From Mesorhizobium ventifaucium (GTDB lineage Bacteria; Pseudomonadota; Alphaproteobacteria; Rhizobiales; Rhizobiaceae), in contig NZ_CAKXZS010000003.1 in assembly GCF_935822925.1 (NCBI RefSeq), forward strand, positions 82,214-146,213: a DNA stretch of 64,000 bases, read 5' to 3'. The notes under the pieces were generated by a model. That model did no database searches. It was not told the DNA's origin and was given only the letters and a program-made list of their open reading frames with translations. Below are positions 18,348 to 27,164 of this stretch, piece by piece (position 1 is the first letter of the stretch; each line of letters begins with the position of its first letter). Made by a program: the position numbers and the translations under genes.

Positions 18348-19520
18348 TCAAGTAGCGCTGATGAGTGAGCCCATGTGGTTTTGTGCGTCTTCCATCACCG
18401 CGGCCCAAGGCCTTTCCCGTTTCGAGACCAGCACGGCGGAAGGATAGTAGGGTGTGCGATCGCCCTCGACCGGCCAGGAACGCTTGAAACCATCGCCAAG
18501 GATAAAGACCGACGGGATGCCGAGCGCGCCCGCAAGATGCGCCCCGGTATTGCTGATGGTTACCACGGCGTCCATCGCGGCAACCTGCGCCGCGAAAAGG
18601 TCCATGTCGACGAGTTGATCCACCAAGACGTCATGCAAGATGCGCGCGGGATCACCATCGGTCAAGATTTTCAGGTCGGGCTCAATCCGGCCATATTGCA
18701 GCGAAACGAACTGCAGGTCCTGTCGACCGAGCAGGCCGCGCCATGCCGCCAGTGGCGGCAGGTCCTTGCCGGGATTGGAGCTGCCCCATGCGACGCCGAC
18801 CAATGGGCGGCCATCCTTGCGATAGCGGGCGCGAAGGTCAGCGACCCGCGCGGGATCCGGCTTGAGGGGAACGAAATGCTCCCGGATCGTGGTCTCATCC
18901 GTCTCGAACACGGCAGTCAGATGCTGGACGCCGGCAAAGAGCTGGGCCTCGCCATAGGCGGCCTCGGTCCCCGGACCGACGGCCCGCACATCGGCGGCGG
19001 GAAATGTCCGCTGAAACAGCGGCACCAAGCGGTGCTCGACCAAGACGATCAGACGAGCGGCGCGGGCGAGCGCGCGGCCGACGGAACTCGCATGGTGGAT
19101 CGCAGTGGCCAGCCCCTGCTTTTCGGTCTCCATCAGATCGACGAGCAGGACCTGGCCCGAGATATCCTGACCCAGCCATTCGCCGTCGACGCGGCCCTCG
19201 ACGATGTGGCGCCGGGCGATCTTGAGCTCGGCCGCCGGGCCGTAGGCGCCCATGCGCATCAGCGCCTTGCTGAGCTCGTCGAGCAGGTGGACCTCGCCCC
19301 TCGACTTCGCGATCGACCCCAGCGCCAGGGCTTTCGGCAGCGCCGCCGACCAGTCGCGCGCCTCGATGCTTCGCCTATAATCCGCCATCTGATCGGCAAT
19401 GTCGCCATCGCGCCAGCGCAGGAAAAGCTGCCGCCGGTGGCGACGGAACCAGACCTTGTAGTTGTAGCCTGCAAGCGCGACACCGCGGCGGAACCGGCGA
19501 AGGAGTTGGCTACCGGCCAT
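18348..19520 (-). CDS. Tetratricopeptide-like/GT9-like glycosyltransferase paralogue 3 of 3
   Basis: The 390-residue protein is the third of three tandem paralogues. Its N-terminal third is helical and repeat-like (ARDWSAALPKALALGSIAKS). The C-terminal two thirds look like a GT-B/heptosyltransferase-type domain: VGVAWGSSNPGKDLPPL, FVSLQYG, then VVTISNTGAHLAGALGIPSV, which is the ADP/UDP-sugar binding end. GGAG lies six bases before ATG 19520, and this start overlaps the stop of the upstream paralogue by 11 bases. Probably a cytoplasmic transferase for the surface glycan; the donor is unknown. Confidence 0.65.
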   Translation of the reverse strand: MAGSQLLRRFRRGVALAGYNYKVWFRRHRRQLFLRWRDGDIADQMADYRRSIEARDWSAALPKALALGSIAKSRGEVHLLDELSKALMRMGAYGPAAELKIARRHIVEGRVDGEWLGQDISGQVLLVDLMETEKQGLATAIHHASSVGRALARAARLIVLVEHRLVPLFQRTFPAADVRAVGPGTEAAYGEAQLFAGVQHLTAVFETDETTIREHFVPLKPDPARVADLRARYRKDGRPLVGVAWGSSNPGKDLPPLAAWRGLLGRQDLQFVSLQYGRIEPDLKILTDGDPARILHDVLVDQLVDMDLFAAQVAAMDAVVTISNTGAHLAGALGIPSVFILGDGFKRSWPVEGDRTPYYPSAVLVSKRERPWAAVMEDAQNHMGSLISAT

Positions 19521-20694
19521 CACCAACTCCATCGATGATTTGCATAACCCGTCCACCTGCTTCCTGCATTGCAGACGCCCATGCCTGGTCACTCTTTCGA
19601 ACCAGCCGAACGTTTGGATATGTGGCTACCGTCTCGCCGAAGGCAGGCCACGACAGCCGAAACCCATCATCGAGCATGACTACGGTCGGCACGCCAAGCG
19701 CTCCCGCCAGATTGGCGCCGGTATTGCTGATCGTCACCACCGCGTCGAGGGCGGCGATTTGCGCGGCGAAGCGGTCCATATCCGACAATTGGTCCACGGA
19801 CGCGTCATGGATGATGCGTCCCGGCGCCCAGCGCTCGAATTCGGCGAGCGCTGGCCGGACATCGCCATATTGCATGCTGACGAAACGGCCCGGCAGATTG
19901 CCGAGCAGCGCCCGCCAGTCGTCCAGGGCCGGCAGGTCCTTGCTCTTGTTCAGACTTCCCCAGGCAAAGCCGATCAGCGGACCCGGGCCATGATCGAGAT
20001 AGGCGCCGCGCAACTCGGCGACAAGCCGGCGGTCCGGCTCCAACGGAACGAAGGGCGCGCGCGCCGTCGGCTCATCCGGCCAGAAGTGCCTCGCCAGTGT
20101 CTCGAAGCAGGCGAAGACATCGGCGTCGACCGCCGCCGCCTCTTCCGCCTCTGGCCTGACATCGAGCGCGGGATATGTTCTGCGATAAAGTGGCGCCAGG
20201 CGCGGCTCGACCAGGACGGTGCATCGGTCGGCGGCCGCGACCACCGGGCCAAGCAGCGACGCGAACTGGAAGAAGATTGCAAGATCGCCTTCGCGCCGCT
20301 CGACGGCAAGCCGGCGACCCGCAAGATCACTGCCATCCCATTCGGGCCGGCCGGGCACTTGCTTGCTCGACGCAATCAACTGCCAAGCGCGATTCCCAGC
20401 GCCAAGCCGTCTCAGTCCACGCCCGGCTTTTTTGACAAGCCCTCGATCGCCAAGCTGCTCACCGAGCAGGCCGAGTTCCAGCGCATGTTCCCGGGCCGCC
20501 TGCCAGTCACGCCGCTCAACACTCTGCGCCATCAGGCTCGCATGGCGTTTGACGCTTTCGTCAGCATGGCGCGAGGGACGCCTGAAAAACTTCTTTGCCC
20601 GATCGAGAACCTTCTGCAGCCGCTTGCCGTCAACACCTTGCGGGCGCAGGTCGGCAGCTTTTGCCTTCTCAAGGATGGATCGTCTGTTCGGCAC
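19510..20694 (-). CDS. Tetratricopeptide-like/GT9-like glycosyltransferase paralogue 2 of 3
   Basis: The 394-residue protein (from GTG 20694, with GAGGG before it; a TTG at 20706 that overlaps the upstream stop is the other choice) shares the plan of its neighbours: basic N-terminus, helical repeats (RRDWQAAREHALELGLLGEQ), then IGFAWGSLNKSKDLPAL, FVSMQYGDVRPAL, and VVTISNTGANLAGALGVPTV. The SNTG-x-LAGALG block corresponds to the donor-binding loop of GT9 heptosyltransferases. Start and stop overlap both flanking paralogues, so the three are co-translated. Confidence 0.65.
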   Translation of the reverse strand: MPNRRSILEKAKAADLRPQGVDGKRLQKVLDRAKKFFRRPSRHADESVKRHASLMAQSVERRDWQAAREHALELGLLGEQLGDRGLVKKAGRGLRRLGAGNRAWQLIASSKQVPGRPEWDGSDLAGRRLAVERREGDLAIFFQFASLLGPVVAAADRCTVLVEPRLAPLYRRTYPALDVRPEAEEAAAVDADVFACFETLARHFWPDEPTARAPFVPLEPDRRLVAELRGAYLDHGPGPLIGFAWGSLNKSKDLPALDDWRALLGNLPGRFVSMQYGDVRPALAEFERWAPGRIIHDASVDQLSDMDRFAAQIAALDAVVTISNTGANLAGALGVPTVVMLDDGFRLSWPAFGETVATYPNVRLVRKSDQAWASAMQEAGGRVMQIIDGVGDGR

Positions 20695-20702
20695 GGCGAC
20701 CC

Positions 20703-21881
20703 TCAACTATCGCTAGACAGCGTCGAACGCGCCGTCAGAACCGACGAGAGCCGCCGGCCGACTTCGTCGAGCACCACCGGCCATGCGCGCCCTTCCTTGT
20801 GTATGACGATGCCCTTTGGATACCAGGGCGTTCGATCGCCAGTCACCGGCCACGCTGTCTGAAAATTGTCATCGATCAGGAAAATGGTCGGCACGCCGAG
20901 TGCTCCGGACAGATGCGCCGCCGTATTGCTGATCGATACGACGGCGTCGAGCGCGGCGATCTGCGCGGCGAAACGGTCCATATCAACCATCTGGTCGACA
21001 CTGTCATCATAGATAAGGCGTGCGTCATTGCCGTTGCGCAGGCGCCGCAGCGCCGGCTTGATCTGTCCGTACTGGAGGGAAACGAACGTCGCCTGCGTCT
21101 GAGCGATGAACCGTGCCCATTCGGGGAAATCAGGCACGTCCTTGCTATGGGATTTGCTGCCCCAGGACAGCCCCACCAATGGCAGATCCGTCATCGAACG
21201 ATAGCGCTTGCGGAATGTCTGGACGAGTTCAGGATCTACCCGCAGCGGCACGAAATCGGCGGCAAGTCTTTCGGCATCGCGGCCGAAAACCCAGGCGAGA
21301 TTTTCGAAGCTCGCAAATTTGTCGCCAACGACATTCTGCTGCGCTGGGACCACGGTCGCATTCGGGAACGTCCTCTGCACAAGCGATACAAGGCGCGGCT
21401 CGACCCGAATTGTTGCGCTTTGCGCGCATCCAGCGGCGGCGCCAGCCAGTCGCGCATGGCGGATAACCCGGCCAAGACTGCGAGGGTCATCCTCTACAAG
21501 ATCGATCAGCAGTGTATCCGAACCGAGGTCTTCTCCAGTCCACTCGTTGGCACCTTTCCCTTTTCGTTGCCGGCGAGCTGAAAGCCGAAGCTCGGCCGCC
21601 CGCGCGAAGTTGCCCAGCCGTTCGAACGCCTGGCCTGCCTTCTGCATCATTTCAGGGTCGCGGGCACGATCGGCCGTGATGGCCATTTCATTGGTACTTG
21701 CTTCAAGCCCCGTCCAGTCCCGGCGCGCGATCAGCGCGTCGACCTTGGCCTGCTGCTCAAGAATGGAACGAGGTTTGGAGCCGGCAAACAGCGTCCGCAC
21801 GGCCTTTGTGTACCGGCGCAACTGCAGGCCCAATCCGCCAATCACATACCGTATGTAAGAACCGTGGTAAAAACTGGTCAT
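20703..21881 (-). CDS. Tetratricopeptide-like/GT9-like glycosyltransferase paralogue 1 of 3
   Basis: This 392-residue protein is first in the tandem triplet and lies 6 bases downstream of the ABC exporter gene. It has the same plan: RRDWTGLEASTNEMAITADR helical repeat, VGLSWGSKSHSKDVPDF, FVSLQYGQIKPAL, QMVDMDRFAAQIAALDAVVS, then SISNTAAHLSGALGVPTI, with a divergence from the others (NTAAHLSG instead of NTGxxLAG). GAAGGCCG precedes ATG 21881. Close linkage to the exporter suggests that the sugars it helps add belong to the exported molecule. Confidence 0.65.
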   Translation of the reverse strand: MTSFYHGSYIRYVIGGLGLQLRRYTKAVRTLFAGSKPRSILEQQAKVDALIARRDWTGLEASTNEMAITADRARDPEMMQKAGQAFERLGNFARAAELRLSARRQRKGKGANEWTGEDLGSDTLLIDLVEDDPRSLGRVIRHARLAGAAAGCAQSATIRVEPRLVSLVQRTFPNATVVPAQQNVVGDKFASFENLAWVFGRDAERLAADFVPLRVDPELVQTFRKRYRSMTDLPLVGLSWGSKSHSKDVPDFPEWARFIAQTQATFVSLQYGQIKPALRRLRNGNDARLIYDDSVDQMVDMDRFAAQIAALDAVVSISNTAAHLSGALGVPTIFLIDDNFQTAWPVTGDRTPWYPKGIVIHKEGRAWPVVLDEVGRRLSSVLTARSTLSSDS

Positions 21882-21887
21882 CGGCCT

Positions 21888-23693
21888 TCAGCGCAATACG
21901 CTCTGCCGCAGCGTTCTGCCGCCTTCGACGAGCGGAGCGGACGCCTCCAGATGGAAGATCGAGCGATAGATTTCGCTGCGACTGGCGAGCTCGTCATGAG
22001 TCCCGGAGTCCGCGAGCAAGCCTGCGTCAAATACCAGAATACGATCGGCCGCCTTGATCGTTGAAAGCCTGTGCGCAATGCAGATCACCGTGCGCTGAAA
22101 TGCATCGTCGAACGCAGCCTCCATGACCGCCCGTTCGTTTTCGCCGTCGAGCGCGGATGTTGCTTCATCGTAGACAATCACGGGCGCATCCTTGAGCAGG
22201 GCGCGCGCGATGGCAACGCGTTGTTTCTGCCCGCCCGACAGATTGGTACCGCCCGGCCCTACCAGTGTGTCGAGCCCGTTTTCAAGGTTCGAAGCAAAAC
22301 TTGTGACCCGGGCGAGTTCCGCCGCGGAATCGATTTCTTGATCCGTGGCGTTCGGGCGTCCGTCACGAATGTTGTCACGGATAGAACCTTCGAACAGGAA
22401 GATATCCTGTGACACCAGTGCGATATTGTCGCGAACGTCGGCCAGGCTGATCTTCGCAATGTCCCTGTCGTCGATGAAGATCCTGCCCCTGTCCGGCTCC
22501 ATCAGGCGCAGGATCAGATTGACGATGGTGGTCTTGCCAGCGCCGGAGCGGCCAACGATCGCCAGCTTCTCACGAGGTCGCACCTCGAAGGAAACACCGT
22601 GCAGCGCCGGGCTGCTGCCGCCATAGGAGAAGGCCACATCTTCAAAACGGATACCGCCCTCGACGCCGGTGAGGTGCTCGCCTGCGGTTGCGAGTTGTCT
22701 CTGTTCGGGCGTGTCGATCAAATCATACATCTGCTCGACGGCAACCATTTGCTTCTGGATGTCGACATTGACCCGGGCCAGCCGCTTGGCGGGCTCATAG
22801 GCAAGCAGAAAGGCGGTTATGAAGGCCATGAATTCGCCCGGCGTCTTGCCGTTGCCGAGGGTCTGCCAACTGGCATAAATGAGGAAAAGGCCGATGATGA
22901 AGCCGCCGCCTGTCTCCATCAATGGACTCATCAACGCCGATGTCCGGTTGATCTGGATGCCGCGCCTTTCCATCTTGCGGACAGCCTTAGCGAAGCTGGC
23001 GATCGCCTTGTCCTCGAGTTGGAACGATTTGATGGTGCGAATGCCGTCTATGGCTTCCGTGCCGATCGACTGAACCTGTGCCGCCAGCTCTGTCTCGCCC
23101 CTTGCCAGCGACTTGATCTTTCGCGTGATCGTGCTCACCGAGAGGAAGATCACCGGCAAAGCCGCCGCCGATATAAGCGACATGGTCGGGTCCTGTACGA
23201 CCATGACACTTGCCAGTCCGACCAGGGTCAAAACGTCGGAGGCCGTGTTGCTCGTCAGCGTGATGATGACGGACGCACCGGCGCGTGCATTGAACATTAT
23301 CTTGGAAATGAATTTGGCCGGATGCTGATTGACGAAATGGCCAATGTCGAGGCGCATCACCCGGGAAAACTGCCGGTGTTGGAGGTCCGACACGATGGCC
23401 CTGCGGACCTTTCCGGTCGTAATGGTTTGACCGAATGCCGCGATGCCCTTGACAGCGGAAAGTCCGATGATTGCCGCGCTGATACCCCAAACGGCGGCGG
23501 CGTTCCTGTCGATATAGATGCTGTTGATCATGTCGCGCATGATCCAGGCAAATCCGGACGTCGCCGCCGCACCGGCAATCGTGCACAGCAAACCGGCGAG
23601 ATACAGCTTTATGTGCGGCGGCAGGTTCTCGAGGATCAGGCGCTTGACCAGCGGGTACGCCAAGGCCGCTGAAATTCGTCTCTTTGCGCTCAT
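21888..23693 (-). CDS. ABC exporter, fused permease and ATPase (MsbA-like)
   Basis: The 601-residue half-transporter has six spans in the first ~320 residues, then one ATPase domain: Walker A VGRSGAGKTTIVN, signature NLSGGQKQRVAIARALLKD, Walker B PVIVYDEATSALD, and the switch His in CIAHRLSTI. This is the type IV exporter fold used by MsbA and PglK-like lipid and lipid-linked oligosaccharide flippases. AGGAAACCGA precedes ATG 23693. It heads the leftward operon of glycosyltransferases, so it probably flips or exports a glycolipid intermediate. Substrate is inference. Confidence 0.85.
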   Translation of the reverse strand: MSAKRRISAALAYPLVKRLILENLPPHIKLYLAGLLCTIAGAAATSGFAWIMRDMINSIYIDRNAAAVWGISAAIIGLSAVKGIAAFGQTITTGKVRRAIVSDLQHRQFSRVMRLDIGHFVNQHPAKFISKIMFNARAGASVIITLTSNTASDVLTLVGLASVMVVQDPTMSLISAAALPVIFLSVSTITRKIKSLARGETELAAQVQSIGTEAIDGIRTIKSFQLEDKAIASFAKAVRKMERRGIQINRTSALMSPLMETGGGFIIGLFLIYASWQTLGNGKTPGEFMAFITAFLLAYEPAKRLARVNVDIQKQMVAVEQMYDLIDTPEQRQLATAGEHLTGVEGGIRFEDVAFSYGGSSPALHGVSFEVRPREKLAIVGRSGAGKTTIVNLILRLMEPDRGRIFIDDRDIAKISLADVRDNIALVSQDIFLFEGSIRDNIRDGRPNATDQEIDSAAELARVTSFASNLENGLDTLVGPGGTNLSGGQKQRVAIARALLKDAPVIVYDEATSALDGENERAVMEAAFDDAFQRTVICIAHRLSTIKAADRILVFDAGLLADSGTHDELASRSEIYRSIFHLEASAPLVEGGRTLRQSVLR

Positions 23694-24001
23694 TCGGTTT
23701 CCTGCTGCGATGTGTCGTCGGTGTCAGTTGGCCTTTGCCGATCCATGCGACTTTCGCGACACCGCTCGCACATCTGCTATAAATCTATGTCGGATTGCTT
23801 GTCTGTGACTTTGTTCGGACCTGCAGTCAATGCCGAATCCGGATGCCAGCCCGCGTTGACGGGATCGGCGACTATGGGAGCATACACAACTCTCCGAAGG
23901 GTCCAAGAGGAATGATCGCCTGGACTTTGGAATAGAGCCTCCGGCAAAATCGGGCTCCCAACCGCGAGAATTGGTGAGCAGCCAAGGACCGGGTTATCGA
24001 T
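23694..24001. other. Gene-free stretch
   Basis: These 308 bases separate the ABC exporter from the next leftward transferase. They should contain the exporter promoter. The short frames in it have no motif or ribosome site. Confidence 0.5.
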
Positions 24002-24982
24002 CTAATCATTCCAAGAAATAGCTTGGGTTAGGCCAGCACCGATTATATCCTGAATACCCGAATAACTTTGCGAAATATCGCTCATCAAATTGAAGTCCGG
24101 CTTGTTGATAGTGGCGGAAAGGTATTCCTTGTATTTTGAAGCACCGTTCCAATATTGGCCTTCATCGACGGCGACCTGAGCCTTGCTCGTGAAATTAGAG
24201 AAAAACTTAAAATGAAGAAGAGCGCCATAACTCTCCACGTGGTTACGCCAATAGGGTAGCGGAGCGTGAATTGAATTTAAGATCGTCAATCTATCCCAGT
24301 ATACGAACGGATATTTGGTTAGGGTGTGCGTACCAAACGCCCGGCTTCTCGGGCCACCTCGGATTTTGATATGTTGCGGGCTCGTCGTGTAATCGTATCC
24401 TGAAGCATCAAAATGATCGGCTATCTCCCAAGGAGCGCGTTTTGGGTCAAACGGAAAGTCCCTTAAGTCTCCTGCTGGATACATATCGATCATCGGCGCC
24501 AGCAGGTGCTTCATGCCACTTTTTTGGATCCAACCGGCGAGGTCATGCAGGTCGTGGCGATCCATGCCCTCATAAACCAGGTATTCATCCGCATCCACTA
24601 TCACGTACCACCGGTTTAACCCGTATCTGCGGATTATATCCTGCCGCCAAAAATTTCCGCGCCCTGCTTCTCCATAGGTCTTTCGTGAGATGAATACGTC
24701 CACATCTGGCTGGCCCAACAGAAATTCCCGTGTCCCGTCCTCAGAACGGTCATCGACAATGGCAAATCTGGAAACGCCGATCGACCTATAGTGATCAAGG
24801 AATGGAATTATCTCAGGGTATTCGTTCCTGACGACTGACACGAGCAAGATTTCTTTTTGAGAAACTGGCGATAGATTTCCACGCGCTTCTAAATCATCTT
24901 TCCTCAGCGCATTGCGAAATCTATACTGAATTGTGTCGCCAATCGATCTACGGAAAATATGAAACCGGCTTCTTTTCTTCAT
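24002..24982 (-). CDS. Glycosyltransferase, GT2-like (Glyco_tranf_2_4 type)
   Basis: The 326-residue protein has EILLVSVVRNEYPEIIPFLD followed by FAIVDDRSEDGT and WYVIVDADEYLVYEGM. These mark the 'RNE ... DDxSxDGT ... DADE' subgroup of GT2-fold enzymes found in capsule and LPS clusters. The DADEY motif supplies the metal-binding acidic pair. The gene is noticeably more A/T-rich than most of the window and uses A/T-ending codons more often, which suggests recent acquisition. It lies apart from the exporter operon. Confidence 0.75.
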   Translation of the reverse strand: MKKRSRFHIFRRSIGDTIQYRFRNALRKDDLEARGNLSPVSQKEILLVSVVRNEYPEIIPFLDHYRSIGVSRFAIVDDRSEDGTREFLLGQPDVDVFISRKTYGEAGRGNFWRQDIIRRYGLNRWYVIVDADEYLVYEGMDRHDLHDLAGWIQKSGMKHLLAPMIDMYPAGDLRDFPFDPKRAPWEIADHFDASGYDYTTSPQHIKIRGGPRSRAFGTHTLTKYPFVYWDRLTILNSIHAPLPYWRNHVESYGALLHFKFFSNFTSKAQVAVDEGQYWNGASKYKEYLSATINKPDFNLMSDISQSYSGIQDIIGAGLTQAISWND

Positions 24983-25145
24983 TTGAGCTCACAAATTTCA
25001 AGGGGCTGTCCGCACAAAGGTCGCAGCGATCATGTTCGGATCGCCATGTTTTTTTGGAACGTCGCTCATCACTCGACTTGATATAGGTGATGGCAAAGGT
25101 GGATATGAAGGCGCGATCCAACTCATCAACATCCAGGGCAGATGA

Positions 25146-25793
25146 CTAGTGCCAGTCCAAGTTGATTTTATTGGCCCAATCTCGTTTGATTGCCTCGCGG
25201 AGCGCGCGCGTACGTTCCGCAAGCTGTGGGATTTTTTTCTCGTGGGTTTCGGCAAAGATCATATCGATCTTGTTCATTAATCCGCAGGATAATATCGATT
25301 CGAGCATTGGCACTTCCGCGCCCTCTACATCAATCTTCAGTATCCGCACTGGAGATCCCAGATTTCGAACGAAATCAACTATACTTAACTGCTCAACCTC
25401 AGTGTAGTCGTCTTTCGAGATGTTAGATTTGTCTGCATACAATGAAGAGGATTGCGACCAAAAGTCTGGGTCAGAACTGAATTCACGTGACCGGTAGAGC
25501 TTCGCGGTCCCGGATTGGTCGGCTAGCGCCTGCTGATACAGATGGACATTCTTGAATGCTCCAACGTTCTTGCGCAGCCGTTCGAAGGTGTAGGGGTCTG
25601 GCTCGAAGGCATGAACCGTCGAGCCCGTCTTAGCCAAGGCCGAGGTGATCTCACCCAGATTCGCGCCGGCATCTATGACAATATCGCCTGGCTTCAGCCG
25701 CCGGCAGGCCCGTCCGAACAGATACGAAGCATTCCATGAGGGACGCCCGAACCAACGGCTGTAAGCGTGATATTTTAGCAATTTTACGTTCAT
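25146..25793 (-). CDS. FkbM-family methyltransferase
   Basis: The product is about 215 residues from ATG 25793 (GTG 25799 with AGGA nine bases upstream is equally possible; the frame is open to 25823). It has the SAM-binding start GDIVIDAGANLGEITSAL, HAFEPDPYTFERLRKNV, and SPVRILKIDVEGAEVPML, the characteristic FkbM sequence LKIDVEGxE. Such enzymes O-methylate sugars of polysaccharides, LPS or glycolipids. Like its neighbour it is A/T-richer than the window average. Confidence 0.85.
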   Translation of the reverse strand: MNVKLLKYHAYSRWFGRPSWNASYLFGRACRRLKPGDIVIDAGANLGEITSALAKTGSTVHAFEPDPYTFERLRKNVGAFKNVHLYQQALADQSGTAKLYRSREFSSDPDFWSQSSSLYADKSNISKDDYTEVEQLSIVDFVRNLGSPVRILKIDVEGAEVPMLESILSCGLMNKIDMIFAETHEKKIPQLAERTRALREAIKRDWANKINLDWH

Positions 25794-25947
25794 AGTCACA
25801 CAAAAAGATCCTGTCGACTCCACTGAACGTCGGCACCAAAATCCTCTATGCGCAAGATCCAGATGAGAGGGAGACGTTCTATGCCAATTTTGGTGCGGCT
25901 CTGCAACAGCGTCGCCGCGATTCTTGGCGTGTCTTAGAGTAGTCGCT

Positions 25948-26100
25948 TTAGTGATCGGGGCTTGGGGCCCATTTTCGGTTGGCCTTGAAGAGAGCGTTTG
26001 CGACGATGATGGGCTTCCGCATGACGGCGGTGATTGCGAGCTTTGCGGCGTGCCGGCCGGATTGCGGCCAGCGGGGAAGCGGGCTAAATGTCGGGCATGC
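25948..26100 (-). pseudogene. IS110-family transposase, C-terminal remnant
   Basis: Read leftward, the last ~40 codons give GRHAAKLAITAVMRKPIIVA followed by NALFKANRKWAPSPDH and a stop. This closely matches the end of IS110/IS1111-type transposases (...KLAITAVMRKLIVLANALLK...). No start and no N-terminal DEDD domain are present, and the frame is lost upstream of about 26090. It is therefore a dead fragment left between the FkbM gene and the GSCFA gene, marking a past insertion or rearrangement. Confidence 0.75.
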
Positions 26101-26134
26101 TGTCAGCGGCCAAGTATGACGATCATGGAGCGAT

Positions 26135-27142
26135 GTGACATTGCTAGAGCGAGTTCGACGAAAGTATCTTCGGCTCCGCAAGCGACTCGGGTACATTCAA
26201 CCTATCCATTTGGCGGCTGCGGACAAACTGAATAACAAGTATGGCGATTTTGCCAGTTCGGGCGTAATTACAATCCGTAAAAACGCAGTATTCACCCGAA
26301 ACGATATATTTTTCACGATGGGAAGTTGCTTTGCGGAGGAAATTCGTCTTGCGTTGACAAGCAAGCAGGTCGCCTGCGTTCCGTCTTACAGAAATATCAG
26401 TTTCGACCCAGCGCAAGCCATTGTAGATGAGCTGCCCGGGCGAGAGCATATGAACTTCTATAACACCTTCACTGTTCGCCTTCAGATTGAGCAAATGCTC
26501 GGCTTGTGGGATCAAGCCCATGACGACTGGTGGCAGATCAAAAAACCTGCGCCTTGGGGTCCGATCTGCTTTCAGGACCCCTACCGCCGTCTCATCCTCG
26601 CCAAATCTCCGGAAGTTCTCAAAGAGGTGATCGAGAGCATGAACAGGGAGATGCGGGTTGGCTTCGATGCGGCCACGGCATTCATATTTACCTTCGGAAT
26701 GACTGAGGTCTTCATCAACAGGGCCAGTGGCAAAGTAGCAGCACAGAAACCGCTTTATCGTGGCGGAGGCGGAATGCAGGAAACGACGCTTCACGTCAGC
26801 AGCTTTCAGGAAAACTATGCCAACGTGACGGCTACCGTGGACATGGTCCGTCAACACAAACCCGATGCACCGATAATTCTCACAGTCTCACCGGTTGCAT
26901 TGGCTCGGACGTTTCAAGACGCGGATGTCGTCACTGCGAACACTGAAGGCAAATCCGTTCTTCGGGCTGTGCTTGGTCAAGTCTCCCGGGAACGGGACAA
27001 TGTCCATTACCTTCCCTCATTCGAGCTTGTCACCTATGGAGGCCTCACTCGTAGCTACGAAGAGGACTTACGGCACGTAAAGAGATCAGTCGTCGACGAG
27101 ATCGTTGAACAGTTCTTCAATGCGTACTTTGCTCCGTCGTAG
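26135..27142 (+). CDS. GSCFA-domain protein
   Basis: The 335-residue protein starts at GTG 26135 with GGAG just upstream. It contains FTMGSCFAEEIRLALT near residue 65, the motif that names the GSCFA family, followed by NFYNTFTVRLQIEQM and FTFGMTEVFINRASG. Late blocks ILTVSPVAL and SYEEDLRHVKRS fit an SGNH-hydrolase-like fold with a catalytic His near the end. The family occurs in bacterial surface-polysaccharide clusters, but its biochemical role is not settled. It lies between an IS remnant and a methyltransferase. Confidence 0.75.
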   Translation: MTLLERVRRKYLRLRKRLGYIQPIHLAAADKLNNKYGDFASSGVITIRKNAVFTRNDIFFTMGSCFAEEIRLALTSKQVACVPSYRNISFDPAQAIVDELPGREHMNFYNTFTVRLQIEQMLGLWDQAHDDWWQIKKPAPWGPICFQDPYRRLILAKSPEVLKEVIESMNREMRVGFDAATAFIFTFGMTEVFINRASGKVAAQKPLYRGGGGMQETTLHVSSFQENYANVTATVDMVRQHKPDAPIILTVSPVALARTFQDADVVTANTEGKSVLRAVLGQVSRERDNVHYLPSFELVTYGGLTRSYEEDLRHVKRSVVDEIVEQFFNAYFAPS

Positions 27143-27164
27143 GCGTAGCCGCAGCCATTCAGCA

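Noticed and set aside
18375..19538. 387-codon plus-strand frame opposite the GT9-like paralogue
   Set aside because: It is the complement of a clear coding gene with family motifs; long complementary frames are common in GC-rich DNA.
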